Source: Hydractinia symbiolongicarpus (taxonomy: Eukaryota > Cnidaria > Hydrozoa > Anthoathecata > Hydractiniidae). Taken from it: a stretch of 64,000 nucleotides of DNA. Every line of letters begins with the position of its first letter. Positions within the stretch are counted from its first letter, which is position 1. The translations under genes were made by a program, and so were the position numbers. The stretch lies in assembly GCF_029227915.1 (NCBI RefSeq), contig NC_079885.1:2294001-2358000 (forward strand), given 5' to 3'. The notes under the pieces were generated by a model, which saw only the letters and a list, made by a program, of their open reading frames with translations, ran no database searches and was not told where the DNA came from. Below are positions 11,694 through 23,833 of the stretch, piece by piece.

Positions 11694-12504
11694 TCGTTCT
11701 GGAAATGAGTTTACTCACAGGGTACTTTCTTTGTATACATTCGACTATACGGGCCAAGCCCGGGATTTACAGGAAATCGCGGGTTTTCGTTTGCCGGCGA
11801 TTAAACCTCTTTCATTAAGCGTCTTATCAAAAATGAAAACATTTTTGAAAACTACAAGTCTCATGCGTTTTAGTTGTGAAAAAAAAATTTAAAAAATCGT
11901 TCCGGAAATGAGTTTACACCCTGGGTACTTTCTTTGTATACATTCGACTATACGGGCCAAGCCCGGGATTTACGTGAAATCGCGGGTTTTCGTTTGCCGG
12001 CGATTAAACCTCTTTCATTAAGCGTCTCATCAAAAATGAAAACATTTTTGAAAACTACAAGTCTTTTGCGTTTTAGTGGTGAAAGAATAATATAAAAAAT
12101 TGTTCTGGAAATGAGTTTACTCACAGGGTACTTTCTTTGTAAACATTCGACTATACGGGACAAGCCCGGGATTTAGGGAAATCGTGGTATTTCGTTTGCC
12201 GGCGATTAAACCTCTTTCATTAAGCGTCTCATTAAAAATGAAAACATTTTTGGAAACTACAAGTCTCATTCGTTCTAGTGGTGCAGAAATAATTTGAAAA
12301 ATCGTTCGGGAAATCAGTTTACTCCCTGGGTACTTTCTTTATATACATTCAACTATACGGACCAAGCCAGGGATTTACGGGAAATCGCGGGTTTTCGTTT
12401 GCCGGCGATTAAACTTCTTTCATTAAGCGTCTCATCAAAAATGAAATCATTTTTGAAAACTAAAAGTCTCATGCGTTTTAGTGGTGAAAAAATAATTTAA
12501 AAAA
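11694..12504. repeat. Zone I unit 12, tetramer B-C-D-E, diverged (811 bp)
   Basis: B-like 11694, C-like 11897 (TCCGGAAATGAG), D-like 12100 (TTGTTCTGG), E 12302. More single-base differences than in units 2-10. The E has a right half with TTTCATTAAGCG rather than TTTATTCAGCG. This is the decaying edge of the pentamer domain. Confidence 0.85.
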
Positions 12505-13315
12505 TCGTTCGGGAAATGACTTTAATCCCTGGGTACTTTCTTTGTATACTTTTGACTATACGGGCCCAGTCCGGGATTTACGGGAAATCGCGGGTTTTCG
12601 TGTGCCGGCGATTAAACTTCTTTTATTCAACGTCTCATCAAAAATGAAAACATTTTTGAAAACTACAAGTCTCATGCGTTTTAGTGGTGAAAAGATAATT
12701 TAAAAAATCGTTTTGGAAATGAGTTTACTCACAAGGTACTTTCTTTGTATACATTCGACTATACGGGCCAAGCCCGGGATTTACAGGAAATCGCGGGTTT
12801 TCGTTTGCGGGCTAATAAACCACATTCATTAAGTGTCTCATTAATAATGAAAACATTTCTGAAAACTACAAATCTCATGGGCTTTAGTGGTGAAATAATA
12901 ATTTAAAAAATCGTTCGGGAAAGGAGTTTACTCCCTGGGTACTTTCTTTGTATACATTCGACTATACGGGCCGAGTCCGGGTTTACGGGAAATCGCAGGT
13001 TTTCGTTTGCCGGCGATTAAACTCCTTTTATTCAGCGTCTCATCAAAATTGAAAACATTTTTGAAAACTACAAGTCTCATTCGTTTTAGTGGTGAAAAGA
13101 TAATTTAAAAAATCGTTTTGGAAATGAGTTTACTCACAGGGTACTTTCTTTGTATACATTCGACTATACGGGCCAAGCCCGGGATTTACGTGAAATCGCG
13201 GGTTTTCGTTTGCCGGCAATTAAACCTCTTTCATTAAGCGTCTCATCAAAAATGAAAACATTTTTGAAAACTAAAAGTCTCATGCGTTTTAGTGGTGAAA
13301 AAATAATTTAAAAAA
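12505..13315. repeat. Zone II tetramer copy 1 (Y-K-L-hybrid, 811 bp)
   Basis: Y-like 12505 (GACTTTAATCCCTGGG, GGGCCCAGTCCGGG, TTCGTGTGCC), K 12709 (AACCACATTC, GGGCTTTAG), L 12911 (CGAGTCCGGGTTTACGG, CGCAGG), then a monomer at 13113 with a J/P-like start and C-like centre (TTACGTGAAATCG, GGCAATTAAAC). It ends in the distinctive CTAAAAGTCTCATG joint that also precedes 12505. Confidence 0.85.
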
Positions 13316-14125
13316 TCGTTCGGGAAATGACTTTAATCCCTGGGTACTTTCTTTGTATACTTTTGACTATACGGGCCCAGTCCGGGATTTACGGGAAATC
13401 GCGGGTTTTCGTGTGCCGGCGATTAAACTTCTTTTATTCAACGTCTCATCAAAAATGAAAACATTTTTGAAAACTACAAGTCTCATGCGTTTTAGTGGTG
13501 AAAAGATAATTTAAAAAATCGTTTTGGAAATGAGTTTACTCACAAGGTACTTTCTTTGTATACATTCGACTATACGGGTCAAGCCCGGGATTTACAGGAA
13601 ATCGCGGGTTTTCGTTTGCCGGCTACTAAACCACATTCATTAAGTGTCTCATCAAAAATGAAAACATTTCTGAAAACTACAAGTCTCATGGGCTTTAGTG
13701 GTGAAATAATAATTTAAAAAATCGTTCGGGAAAAGAGTTTACTCCCTGGGTACTTTCTTTGTATATTTTGACTATACGGGCCGAGTCCGGGTTTACGGGA
13801 AATCGCAGGTTTTCGTTTGCCGGCGATTAAACTCCTTTTATTCAGCGTCTCATCAAAAATGAAAACATTTTTGAAAACTACAAGTCTCATTCGTTTTAGT
13901 GGTGAAAAGATAATTTAAAAAATCGTTTTGGAAATGAGTTTACTCACAGGGTACTTTCTTTGTATACATTCGACTATACGGGCCAAGCCCGGGATTTACG
14001 GGAAATCGCGGGTTTTCGTTTGCTGGCGATTAAACCACTTTCACTAAGAGTCTCATCAAAAATGAAAATATTTCTGAAAACTACAAGTCTCATGCGTTTT
14101 AGTTGTGAAAAGATAATATAAAAAA
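13316..14125. repeat. Zone II tetramer copy 2 (Y-K-L-J, 810 bp)
   Basis: Y 13316, K 13519, L 13722, J 13923. It repeats the preceding tetramer, including the rare GACTTTAATCCC in Y. Its last monomer is a true J (CTTTCACTAAGAGTC) joined to a D monomer. J, K and L recur at 49-57 kb. Confidence 0.86.
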
Positions 14126-15544
14126 TCGTTCTGGAAATGAGTTTAATCACAGGGTACTTTCTTTGTAAACATTCGACTATACGGGACAAGCCCGGGATTT
14201 AGGGAAATCGTGGTATTTCGTTTGCCGGCGATTAAACCTCTTTCATTAAGCGCCTCATTAAAAATGAAAACATTTTTGGAAACTACAAGTCTCATTCGTT
14301 CTAGTGGTGCAAAAATAATTTGAAAAATCGTTCGGGAAATCAGTTTACTCCCTGGGTACTTTCTTTATATACATTCAACTATACGGACCAAGCCCGGGAT
14401 TTACGGGAAATCGCGGGTTTTCGTTTGCCGGCGATTAAACTTCTTTTATTCAGCGTCTCATCAAAAATGAAAACACTTTTGAAAACTACAAGTCTCACGC
14501 GTTTTAGTGGCGAAAAAATAATTTAAAAAACCGTTTTGGAAATGAGTTTACTCACAGGGTACTTTGTTTGTATACATTAGACTATACGGGCCAAGCCCGG
14601 GATTTACAGGAAATCACGGGTTTTCGTTTGCCGGCGATTAAACCTCTTTCATTAAGCGTCTCATCAAAAATGAAAACATTTTTAAAAACTACCAGTCTTA
14701 TGCGTTTTAGTGGTGAAAAAATAATTTAAAAAATCGTTCGGGAAATGAGTTTACTGACAGGGTACTTTCTTTGTATACATTCGACTATACGAGCCAAGCC
14801 CGGGATTTACAGGAAATCGCGGGTTTTCGTTTGTTGGCGATTAAACCTCTTTCATTAAGCGTCTTATCAAAAATAAAAACATTTTTGAAAACTACAAGTC
14901 TCATGCGTTTTAGTGGTGAAAAAAAAATTTAAAAAATCGTTCGGGAAATGAGTTTACACCCTGGGTACTTTCTTTGTATACATTCGACTATACGGGCCAA
15001 GCCCGGGATTTACGTGAAATCGCGGGTTTTCGTTTGCCGGCAATTAAACCTCTTTCATTAAGCGTCTCATCAAAGATGAAAACATTTTTGAAAACTACAA
15101 GTCTTATGCGTTTTAGTGGTGAAAAAATAATATAAAAAATCTATCTGGAAATGAGTTTACTCACAGGGTACTTTCTTTGTAAACATTCGACTATACGGGA
15201 CAAGCCCGGGATTTAGGGAAATCGTGGTATTTCGTTTGCCGGCGATTAAACCTCTTTCATTAAGCGTCTCATTAAAAATGAAAACATTTTTGGAAACTAC
15301 AAGTCTCATTCGTTCTAGTGGTGCAGAAATAATTTGAAAAATCGTTCCGGAAATCAGTTTACTCCCTGGGTACTTTCTTTATATACATTCAACTATACGG
15401 ACCAAGCCCGGGATTTACGGGAAATCGCGGGTTTTCGTTTGCCGACGATTAAACTTCTTTTATTCAACGTCACATCAAAAATGAAAACACTTTTGAAAAC
15501 TACAAGTCTCACGCGTTTTTGTGGTGAAAAAATAATTTAAAAAA
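14126..15544. repeat. Zone II return of pentamer types (D-E-A-B-C-D-E, 1419 bp)
   Basis: D 14126, E 14328, A 14531, B 14734, C 14937, D 15140, E 15342. The types match Zone I with scattered changes, such as AACCGTTTTGG at the start of A, TTTGTTGGCG in B and TTGCCGACG in the last E. It separates the tetramer pair from Zone III. Confidence 0.86.
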
Positions 15545-16762
15545 TCGTTCTGGAAATGAGTTTACTCACAGGGTACTTTCTTTGTATACGTTCGACTATA
15601 CGGGCCAAGCCCGGGATTTACGGGAAATCGCGGGTGTTCGTTTGCCGGCGATTAAACTTCTTTCATTAAGCGTGTCATCAAAAATGAAAACATTTTTAAA
15701 AACTACAAGTCTTATGCGTTTTAGTGGTGAAAAAATAATTTAAAAAATCGTTCTGGAAATGAGTTTACTCACAGGGTACTTTCTTTGTATACATTCGACT
15801 ATACGGGCCAAGCCCGGGATTTACAGGAAATCGCGGGTTTTCGTTTGCCGGCGATTAAACCTCTTTCATTAAGCGTCTCATCAAAAATAAAAACATTTTT
15901 GAAAACTACATGTCTCATGCGTTTTAGTGGTGAAAAAAAAAATTAAAAAATCGTTCGGGAAATGAGTTTACACCCTGGGTACTTTCTTTGTATACATTCG
16001 ATTATACGGGCCAAGCCCGGGATTTACGTGAAATAGCGGGTTTTCGTTTGCCGGCGATTAAACCTCTTTCATTAAGCGTCTCATCAAAAATGAAAACATT
16101 TTTGAAAACTGCAAGTCTCATGCGTTTTAGTGGTGAAAAAATAATATAAAAAATCGTTCGGGAAATGAGTTTACTCCCTGGGTACTTTCTTCGTATACTT
16201 TTGACTATACGGGCCGAGTCCGGGGTTTACGGGAAATGGCGGGTTTTCGATTGCCGGCGATTAAACTTCTTCTAATCAGCGTCTCATCAAAAATGAAAAC
16301 ATTTTTGAAAACTACAAGTCTCATGCGTTTTAGTGGTAAAAAGATAATTTAAAAAATCGGTTTGGAAATGAGTTTACTCACAGGGTACTTTCTTTGTATA
16401 CATTCGACTATACGGGCGAAGCCCGGGATTTACGGGAAATCGCGGGTTTTCGTTTGCCGGCGATTAAACCTCTTTCATTAAGCGTCTCATCAAAAATGAA
16501 AACATTTTTGAAAACTACAAGTCTCATGCGTTTTAGTGGTGAAACAATAATATAAAAAATCGTTCGGGAAATGAGTTTACTCCCTGGGATCTTTCTTTGT
16601 ATACTTTTGAATATACGGGCCGAGTCCGGGAGTTACGGGAAGTCGTGGGTTTTCGTTTGCCGGTGATTAAACTTCTTTTATTCAGCATCTCATCAAAAAT
16701 GAAAACATTTTTAAAAACTACAAGTCTCATGGGCTTTAGTGGTGAAATAATAATTTAAAAAA
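15545..16762. repeat. Zone II/III transition, six monomers
   Basis: Monomers start at 15545 (mixed, with GCGGGTGTTCG and GCGTGTCATC), 15748 (T/B-like), 15951 (U/C-like), 16154 (V2), 16357 (P) and 16560 (Q). The last three are in the Zone III order V2-P-Q, so this is the tail of a Zone III unit fused to older types. Confidence 0.84.
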
Positions 16763-17419
16763 TCGTTCGGTAAATGAGTCCTGGGTACTTTTTTGTATAC
16801 TTTTGACTTTACAGGCCGGGTCCAGGATTTACGGGAAATCGCAGGTTTTCGTTTGCCGGCGATTAAACTTCTTTTATTCAGCGTCTCGTCAAAAATGAAA
16901 ACATTTTTGAAAACTACAAGTCTCATGCGTTTTAATGGGGAAAAAAAAATTTAAAAAATCATTCGGGAAATGAGTTTACACCCTGGGTACTTTCTTTGTA
17001 TACATTCGACTATACGGGCCAAGCCCGGGATTTACGTGAAATCGCGGTTTTCGTTTGCCGGCGATTAAACTTCTTTCATTAAGCGTCTCATCAAAAATGA
17101 AAACATTTTTGAAAACTACAAGTCTCATGCGTTTTAGTGGGGAAAAAATAATTTAAAAAATCGTTCTGGAAATGAGTTTACTTACAGGGTACTTTCTTTG
17201 TATACATTCGACTATACGGGCCAAGCCCGGGATTTACAGGAAATCGCGGGTTTTCGTTTGCCGGCGATTAAACCTCTTTCATTAAGCGTCTCATCAAAAA
17301 TAAAAACATTTTTGAAAACTACAAGTCTCATGCGTTTTAGTGGTGAAAAAAAAATTTAAAAAATCGTTCGGGAAATGAGTTTACACCCTGGGTACTTTCT
17401 TTGTATACATTCGACTATA

Positions 17420-17432
17420 CGGGCTAAGCCCG
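17420..17432. repeat. GC-rich dyad with TAA loop (U type)
   Basis: CGGGC-TAA-GCCCG. The stem matches the 392-404 example, while the first loop base differs (CAA there, TAA here). Confidence 0.72.
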
Positions 17433-17699
17433 GGATTTACGTGAAATCGCGGGTTTTTGTTTGCAGGCGATTAAACCTCTTTCATTAAGCGTCTCATCAA
17501 AAATGAAAACATTTTTGAAAACTACAAGTCTCATGCGTTTTAGTGGTGAAAAAATAATATAAAAAATCGTTTGGGAAATGAGTTTACTCCCTGGGTACTT
17601 TCTTCGTATACTTTTGACTATACGGGCCGAGTCCGGGGTTTACGGGAAATGGCGGGTTTTCGTTTGCCGGCGATTAAACTTCTTTTAATCAGCGTCGCA

Positions 17700-17721
17700 T
17701 CAAAAATGAAAACATTTTTGA
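17700..17721. repeat. Same A/T-rich inverted repeat in a Zone III V monomer
   Basis: The perfect 9-bp stem and AAAA loop are again present, 17 kb away and in a different monomer type, even though the preceding bases differ (GCGTCGCATC here). Confidence 0.85.
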
Positions 17722-17825
17722 AAACTACAAGTCCCATGCGTTTTAGTGGTAAAAAGATAATTTAAAAAATCGTTTTGGAAATGAGTTTACTCACAGGGTA
17801 CTTTCTTTGTATACATTCGACTATA

Positions 17826-17838
17826 CGGGCGAAGCCCG
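17826..17838. repeat. GC-rich dyad with GAA loop (W type)
   Basis: CGGGC-GAA-GCCCG, a third loop version with the same stem. P monomers have the same GAA loop. Confidence 0.72.
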
Positions 17839-18781
17839 GGATTTACTGGAAATCGCGGTTTTGGTTTGCCGGCGATTAAACCACTTTCATTAAGCGTCTC
17901 ATCAAAAATGAAAACATTTCTGAAAACTACAAGTCTCATGCGTTTTAGAGGTGAAAAAATAATTTAAAAAATCGTTCGGGAAATGAGTTTACTCCCTGGG
18001 ATCTTTCTTTGTATACTTTTGAATATACGGGCCGAGTCCGGGAGTTACGGGAAGTCGTGAGTTTTCGTTTGCCGGCGATTAAACTTCTTTTATTCAGCGT
18101 CTCATCAAAAATGAAAACATTTTTAAAAACTACAAGTCTCACGCGTTTTAGTGGTGAAAAAATAATTTAAAAAATCGTTCGGGAAATGAGTTTACTCCCT
18201 GGGTACTTTCTTTGTATACTTTTGACTATACGGGCCCAGTCCGGGATTTACGGGAAATCGCAGGTTTTCGTTTGCCGGCGATTAAACTTCTTTTATTCAG
18301 CGTCTCGTCAAAAATGAAATCATTTTTGAAAACTACAAGTCTCATGCGTTTTAGTGGGGAAAAAAAATTTAAAAAATCGTTCGGGAAATGAGTTTACACC
18401 CTGGGTACTTTCTTTGTATACATTCGACTATACGGGCCAAGCCCGGAATTTACGTGAAATCGCGGTTTTCGTTTGCCGGCGATTAAACTTCTTTCATTAA
18501 GCGTCTCATCAAAAATGAAAACATTTTTGAAAACTACAAGTCTCATGCGTTTTAGTGGTGAAACAATAATATAAAAAATCGTTCGGGAAATGAGTTTACT
18601 CCCTGGGATCTTTCTTTGTATACTTTTGAATATACGGGCCGAGTCCGGGAGTTACGGGAAGTCGTGGGTTTTCGTTTGCCGGTGATTAAACTTCTTTTAT
18701 TCAGCGTCTCATCAAAAATGAAAACATTTTTAAAAACTACAAGTCTCATGGGCTTTAGTGGTGAAATAATAATTTAAAAAA

Positions 18782-21611
18782 TCGTTCGGTAAATGAGTCC
18801 TGGGTACTTTTTTGTATACTTTTGACTTTACAGGCCGAGTCCGGGATTTACGGGAAATCGCAGGTTTTCGTTTGCCGGCGATTAAACTTCTTTTATTCAG
18901 CGTCTCGTCAAAAATGAAAACATTTTTGAAAACTACAAGTCTCATGCGTTTTAGTGGGGAAAAAAAAATTTAAAAAATCGTTTGGGAAATGAGTTTACAC
19001 CCTGGGTACTTTCTTTGTATACATTCGACTATACGGGCCAAGCCCGGGTTTACGTGAAATCGCGGTTTTCGTTTGCCGGCGATTAAACTTCTTTCGTTAA
19101 GCGTCTCATCAAAAATGAAAACATTTTTGAAAACTACAAGTCTCATGCGTTTTAGTGGGGAAAAAATAATTTAAAAAATCGTTCTGGAAATGAGTTTACT
19201 CACAGGGTACTTTCTTTGTATACATTCGACTATACGGGCCAAGCCCGGGATTTACAGGAAATCGCGGGTTTTCGTTTGCCGGCGATTAAACCTCTTTCAT
19301 TAAGCGTCTCATCAAAAATAAAAACGTTTTTGAAAACTACAAGTCTCATGCGTTTTAGTGGTGAAAAAAAAATTTAAAAAATCGTTCGGGAAATGAGTTT
19401 ACACCCTGGGTACTTTCTTTGTATACATTCGACTATACGGGCCAAGCCCGGGATTTACGTGAAATCGCGGGTTTTTGTTTGCAGGCGATTAAACCTCTTT
19501 CATTAAGCGTCTCATCAAAAATGAAAACATTTTTGAAAACTACAAGTCTCATGCATTTTAGTGGTGAAAAGATAATTTAAAAAATCGTTTTGGAAATGAG
19601 TTTACTCACAGGGTACTTTCTTTGTATACATTCGACTATACGGGCCAAGCCCGGGATTTACAGGAAATCGCGGGTTTTCGTTTGCCGGCGATTAAACCTC
19701 TTTCATTAAGCGTCTCATCAAAAATAAAAACATTTTTGAAAACTACAAGTCTCATGCGTTTTAGTGGTGAAAAAAAAATTTAAAAAATCGTTCGGGAAAT
19801 GAGTTTACACCCTGGGTACTTTCTTTGTATACATTCGACTATACGGGCTAAGCCCGGGATTTACGTGAAATCGCGGGTTTTTGTTTGCAGGCGATTAAAC
19901 CTCTTTCATTAAGCGTCTCATCAAAAATGAAAACATTTTTGAAAACTACAAGTCTCATGCGTTTTAGTGGTGAAAAAATAATATAAAAAATCGTTTGGGA
20001 AATGAGTTTACTCCCTGGGTACTTTCTTCGTATACTTTTGACTATACGGGCCGAGTCCGGGGTTTACGGGAAATGGCGGGTTTTCGTTTGCCGGCGATTA
20101 AACTTCTTTTAATCAGCGTCGCATCAAAAATGAAAACATTTTTGAAAACTACAAGTCCCATGCGTTTTAGTGGTAAAAAGATAATTTAAAAAATCGTTTT
20201 GGAAATGAGTTTACTCACAGGGTACTTTCTTTGTATACATTCGACTATACGGGCGAAGCCCGGGATTTACTGGAAATCGCGGTTTTGGTTTGCCGGCGAT
20301 TAAACCACTTTCATTAAGCGTCTCATCAAAAATGAAAACATTTCTGAAAACTACAAGTCTCATGCGTTTTAGAGGTGAAAAAATAATTTAAAAAATCGTT
20401 CGGGAAATGAGTTTACTCCCTGGGATCTTTCTTTGTATACTTTTGAATATACGGGCCGAGTCCGGGAGTTACGGGAAGTCGTGAGTTTTCGTTTGCCGGC
20501 GATTAAACTTCTTTTATTCAGCGTCTCATCAAAAATGAAAACATTTTTAAAAACTACAAGTCTCACGCGTTTTAGTGGTGAAAAAATAATTTAAAAAATC
20601 GTTCGGGAAATGAGTTTACTCCCTGGGTACTTTCTTTGTATACTTTTGACTATACGGGCCCAGTCCGGGATTTACGGGAAATCGCAGGTTTTCGTTTGCC
20701 GGCGATTAAACTTCTTTTATTCAGCGTCTCGTCAAAAATGAAATCATTTTTGAAAACTACAAGTCTCATGCGTTTTAGTGGGGAAAAAAAATTTAAAAAA
20801 TCGTTCGGGAAATGAGTTTACACCCTGGGTACTTTCTTTGTATACATTCGACTATACGGGCCAAGCCCGGAATTTACGTGAAATCGCGGTTTTCGTTTGC
20901 CGGCGATTAAACTTCTTTCATTAAGCGTCTCATCAAAAATGAAAACATTTTTGAAAACTACAAGTCTCATGCGTTTTAGTGGTGAAAAAAAAATATAAAA
21001 AATCGTTCGGGAAATGAGTTTACTCCCTGGGTACTTTCTTCGTATACTTTTGACTATACGGGCCGAGTCCGGGGTTTACGGGAAATGGCGGGTTTTCGAT
21101 TGCCGGCGATTAAACTTCTTCTAATCAGCGTCTCATCAAAAATGAAAACATTTTTGAAAACTACAAGTCTCATGCGTTTTAGTGGTAAAAAGATAATTTA
21201 AAAAATCGGTTTGGAAATGAGTTTACTCACAGGGTACTTTCTTTGTATACATTCGACTATACGGGCGAAGCCCGGGATTTACGGGAAATCGCGGGTTTTC
21301 GTTTGCCGGCGATTAAACCTCTTTCATTAAGCGTCTCATCAAAAATGAAAACATTTTTGAAAACTACAAGTCTCATGCGTTTTAGTGGTGAAACAATAAT
21401 ATAAAAAATCGTTCGGGAAATGAGTTTACTCCCTGGGATCTTTCTTTGTATACTTTTGAATATACGGGCCGAGTCCGGGAGTTACGGGAAGTCGTGGGTT
21501 TTCGTTTGCCGGTGATTAAACTTCTTTTATTCAGCGTCTCATCAAAAATGAAAACATTTTTAAAAACTACAAGTCTCACGGGCTTTAGTGGTGAAATAAT
21601 AATTTAAAAAA
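18782..21611. repeat. Zone III unit 2, 14-mer (2830 bp)
   Basis: R-S-T-U-T-U-V-W-X-Y-Z-V2-P-Q: the full master order with T-U present twice. The first U ends CATGCATTTTAGTGG with GAAAAGATAATTT, the second with the normal joint. Same length and order as 34546-37375. Confidence 0.9.
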
Positions 21612-23833
21612 TCGTTCGGTAAATGAGTCCTGGGTACTTTTTTGTATACTTTTGACTTTACAGGCCGAGTCCGGGATTTACGGGAAATCGCAGGTTTTCG
21701 TTTGCCGGCGATTAAACTTCTTTTATTCAGCGTCTCGTCAAAAATGAAAACATTTTTGAAAACTACAAGTCTCATGCGTTTTAGTGGGGAAAAAAAATTT
21801 TAAAAAATCGTTTGGGAAATGAGTTTACACCCTGGGTACTTTCTTTGTATACATTCGACTGTACGGGCCAAGCCCGGGTTTACGTGAAATCGCGGTTTTC
21901 GTTTGCCGGCGATTAAACTTCTTTCATTAAGCGTCTCATCAAAAATGAAAACATTTTTGAAAACTACAAGTCTCATGCGTTTTAGTGGGGAAAAAATAAT
22001 TTAAAAAATCGTTCTGGAAATGAGTTTACTCACAGGGTACTTTCTTTGTATACATTCGACTATACGGGCCAAGCCCGGGATTTACAGGAAATCGCGGGTT
22101 TTCGTTTGCCGGCGATTAAACCTCTTTCATTAAGCGTCTCATCAAAAATAAAAACGTTTTTGAAAACTACAAGTCTCATGCGTTTTAGTGGTGAAAAAAA
22201 AATTTAAAAAATCGTTCGGGAAATGAGTTTACACCCTGGGTACTTTCTTTGTATACATTCGACTATACGGGCCAAGCCCGGGATTTACGTGAAATCGCGG
22301 GTTTTTGTTTGCAGGCGATTAAACCTCTTTCATTAAGCGTCTCATCAAAAATGAAAACATTTTTGAAAACTACAAGTCTCATGCATTTTAGTGGTGAAAA
22401 GATAATTTAAAAAATCGTTTTGGAAATGAGTTTACTCACAGGGTACTTTCTTTGTATACATTCGACTATACTGGCGAAGCCCGGGATTTACTGGAAATCG
22501 CGGTTTTGGTTTGCCGGCGATTAAACCACTTTCATTAAGCGTCTCATCAAAAATGAAAACATTTCTGAAAACTACAAGTCTCATGCATTTTAGTGGTGAA
22601 AAGATAATTTAAAAAATCGTTCGGGAAATGAGTTTACTCCCTGGGATCTTTCTTTGTATACTTTTGAATATACGGGCCGAGTCCGGGAGTTACGGGAAGT
22701 CGTGAGTTTTCGTTTGCCGGCGATTAAACTTCTTTTATTCAGCGTCTCATCAAAAATGAAAACATTTTTAAAAACTACAAGTCTCACGCGTTTTAGTGGT
22801 GAAAAAATAATTTAAAAAATCGTTCGGGAAATGAGTTTACTCCCTGGGTACTTTCTTTGTATACTTTTGACTATACGGGCCCAGTCCGGGATTTACGGGA
22901 AATCGCAGGTTTTCGTTTGCCGGCGATTAAACTTCTTTTATTCAGCGTCTCGTTAAAAATGAAATCATTTTTGAAAACTACAAGTCTCATGCGTTTTAGT
23001 GGGGAAAAAAAAAATTAAAAAATCGTTCGGGAAATGAGTTTACACCCTGGGTACTTTCTTTGTATACATTCGACTATACGGGCCAAGCCCGGGATTTACG
23101 TGAAATCGCGGTTTTCGTTTGCCGGCGATTAAACTTCTTTCATTAAGCGTCTCATTAAAAATGAAAACATTTTTGAAAACTACAAGTCTCATGCGTTTTA
23201 GTGGTGAAAAAAAAATATAAAAAATCGTTCGGGAAATGAGTTTACTCCCTGGGTACTTTCTTCCTATACTTTTGACTATACGGGCCGAGTCCGGGGTTTA
23301 CGGGAAATGGCGGGTTTTCGATTGCCGGCGATTAAACTTCTTCTAATCAGCGTCTCATTAAAAATGAAAACATTTTTGAAAACTACAAGTCTCATGCGTT
23401 TTAGTGGTAAAAAGATAATTTAAAAAATCGGTTTGGAAATGAGTTTACTCACAGGGTACTTTCTTTGTATACATTCGACTATACGGGCGAAGCCCGGGAT
23501 TTACGGGAAATCGCGGGTTTTCGTTTGCCGGCGATTAAACCTCTTTCATTAAGCGTCTCATCAAAAATGAAAACATTTTTGAAAACTACAAGTCTCATGC
23601 GTTTTAGTGGTGAAACAATAATATAAAAAATCGTTCGGGAAATGAGTTTACTCCCTGGGATCTTTCTTTGTATACTTTTGAATATACGGGCCGAGTCCGG
23701 GAGTTACGGGAAGTCGTGGGTTTTCGTTTGCCGGTGATTAAACTTCTTTTATTCAGCGTCTCATCAAAAATGAAAACATTTTTAAAAACTACAAGTCTCA
23801 TGGGCTTTAGTGGTGAAATAATAATTTAAAAAA
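21612..23833. repeat. Zone III unit 3, 11-mer (2222 bp)
   Basis: R-S-T-U-W-X-Y-Z-V2-P-Q, lacking V. W carries the private variant TATACTGGCGAAGCC, also found in the units at 26462 and 37376. Confidence 0.9.

Larger units (their letters stand above)
1..12504. repeat. Zone I: pentamer A-B-C-D-E HOR domain
   Basis: 62 monomers based on a 1014-bp pentamer (203+203+203+202+203). Diagnostics: A has CATTAGACTATACGG and CTACCAGTC. B has ACTATACGAGCC and AAAATAAAAAC. C has TTACGTGAAATCG and GGCAATTAAAC. D has TTTAGGGAAATCGTGG and usually GCGCCTCATTAAA. E has GGGAAATCAGTTTAC and TTTATATACATTCAAC. Units differ by loss or duplication of whole monomers. The 203-bp register is kept at every junction. Confidence 0.93.
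16763..18781. repeat. Zone III unit 1, 10-mer (2019 bp)
   Basis: R-S-T-U-V-W-X-Y-Z/P-Q, starting at 16763, 16959, 17161, 17364, 17567, 17770, 17972, 18175, 18377 and 18579. The ninth monomer has a Z centre but the GAAACAATAATAT joint of P, so V2 and most of P were lost by an in-register crossover. Confidence 0.89.

Noticed and set aside
18377-18578. Treating Z/P and the other chimeric monomers as new monomer types
   Set aside because: Their left and right parts each match an established type, so recombination explains them without extra types.
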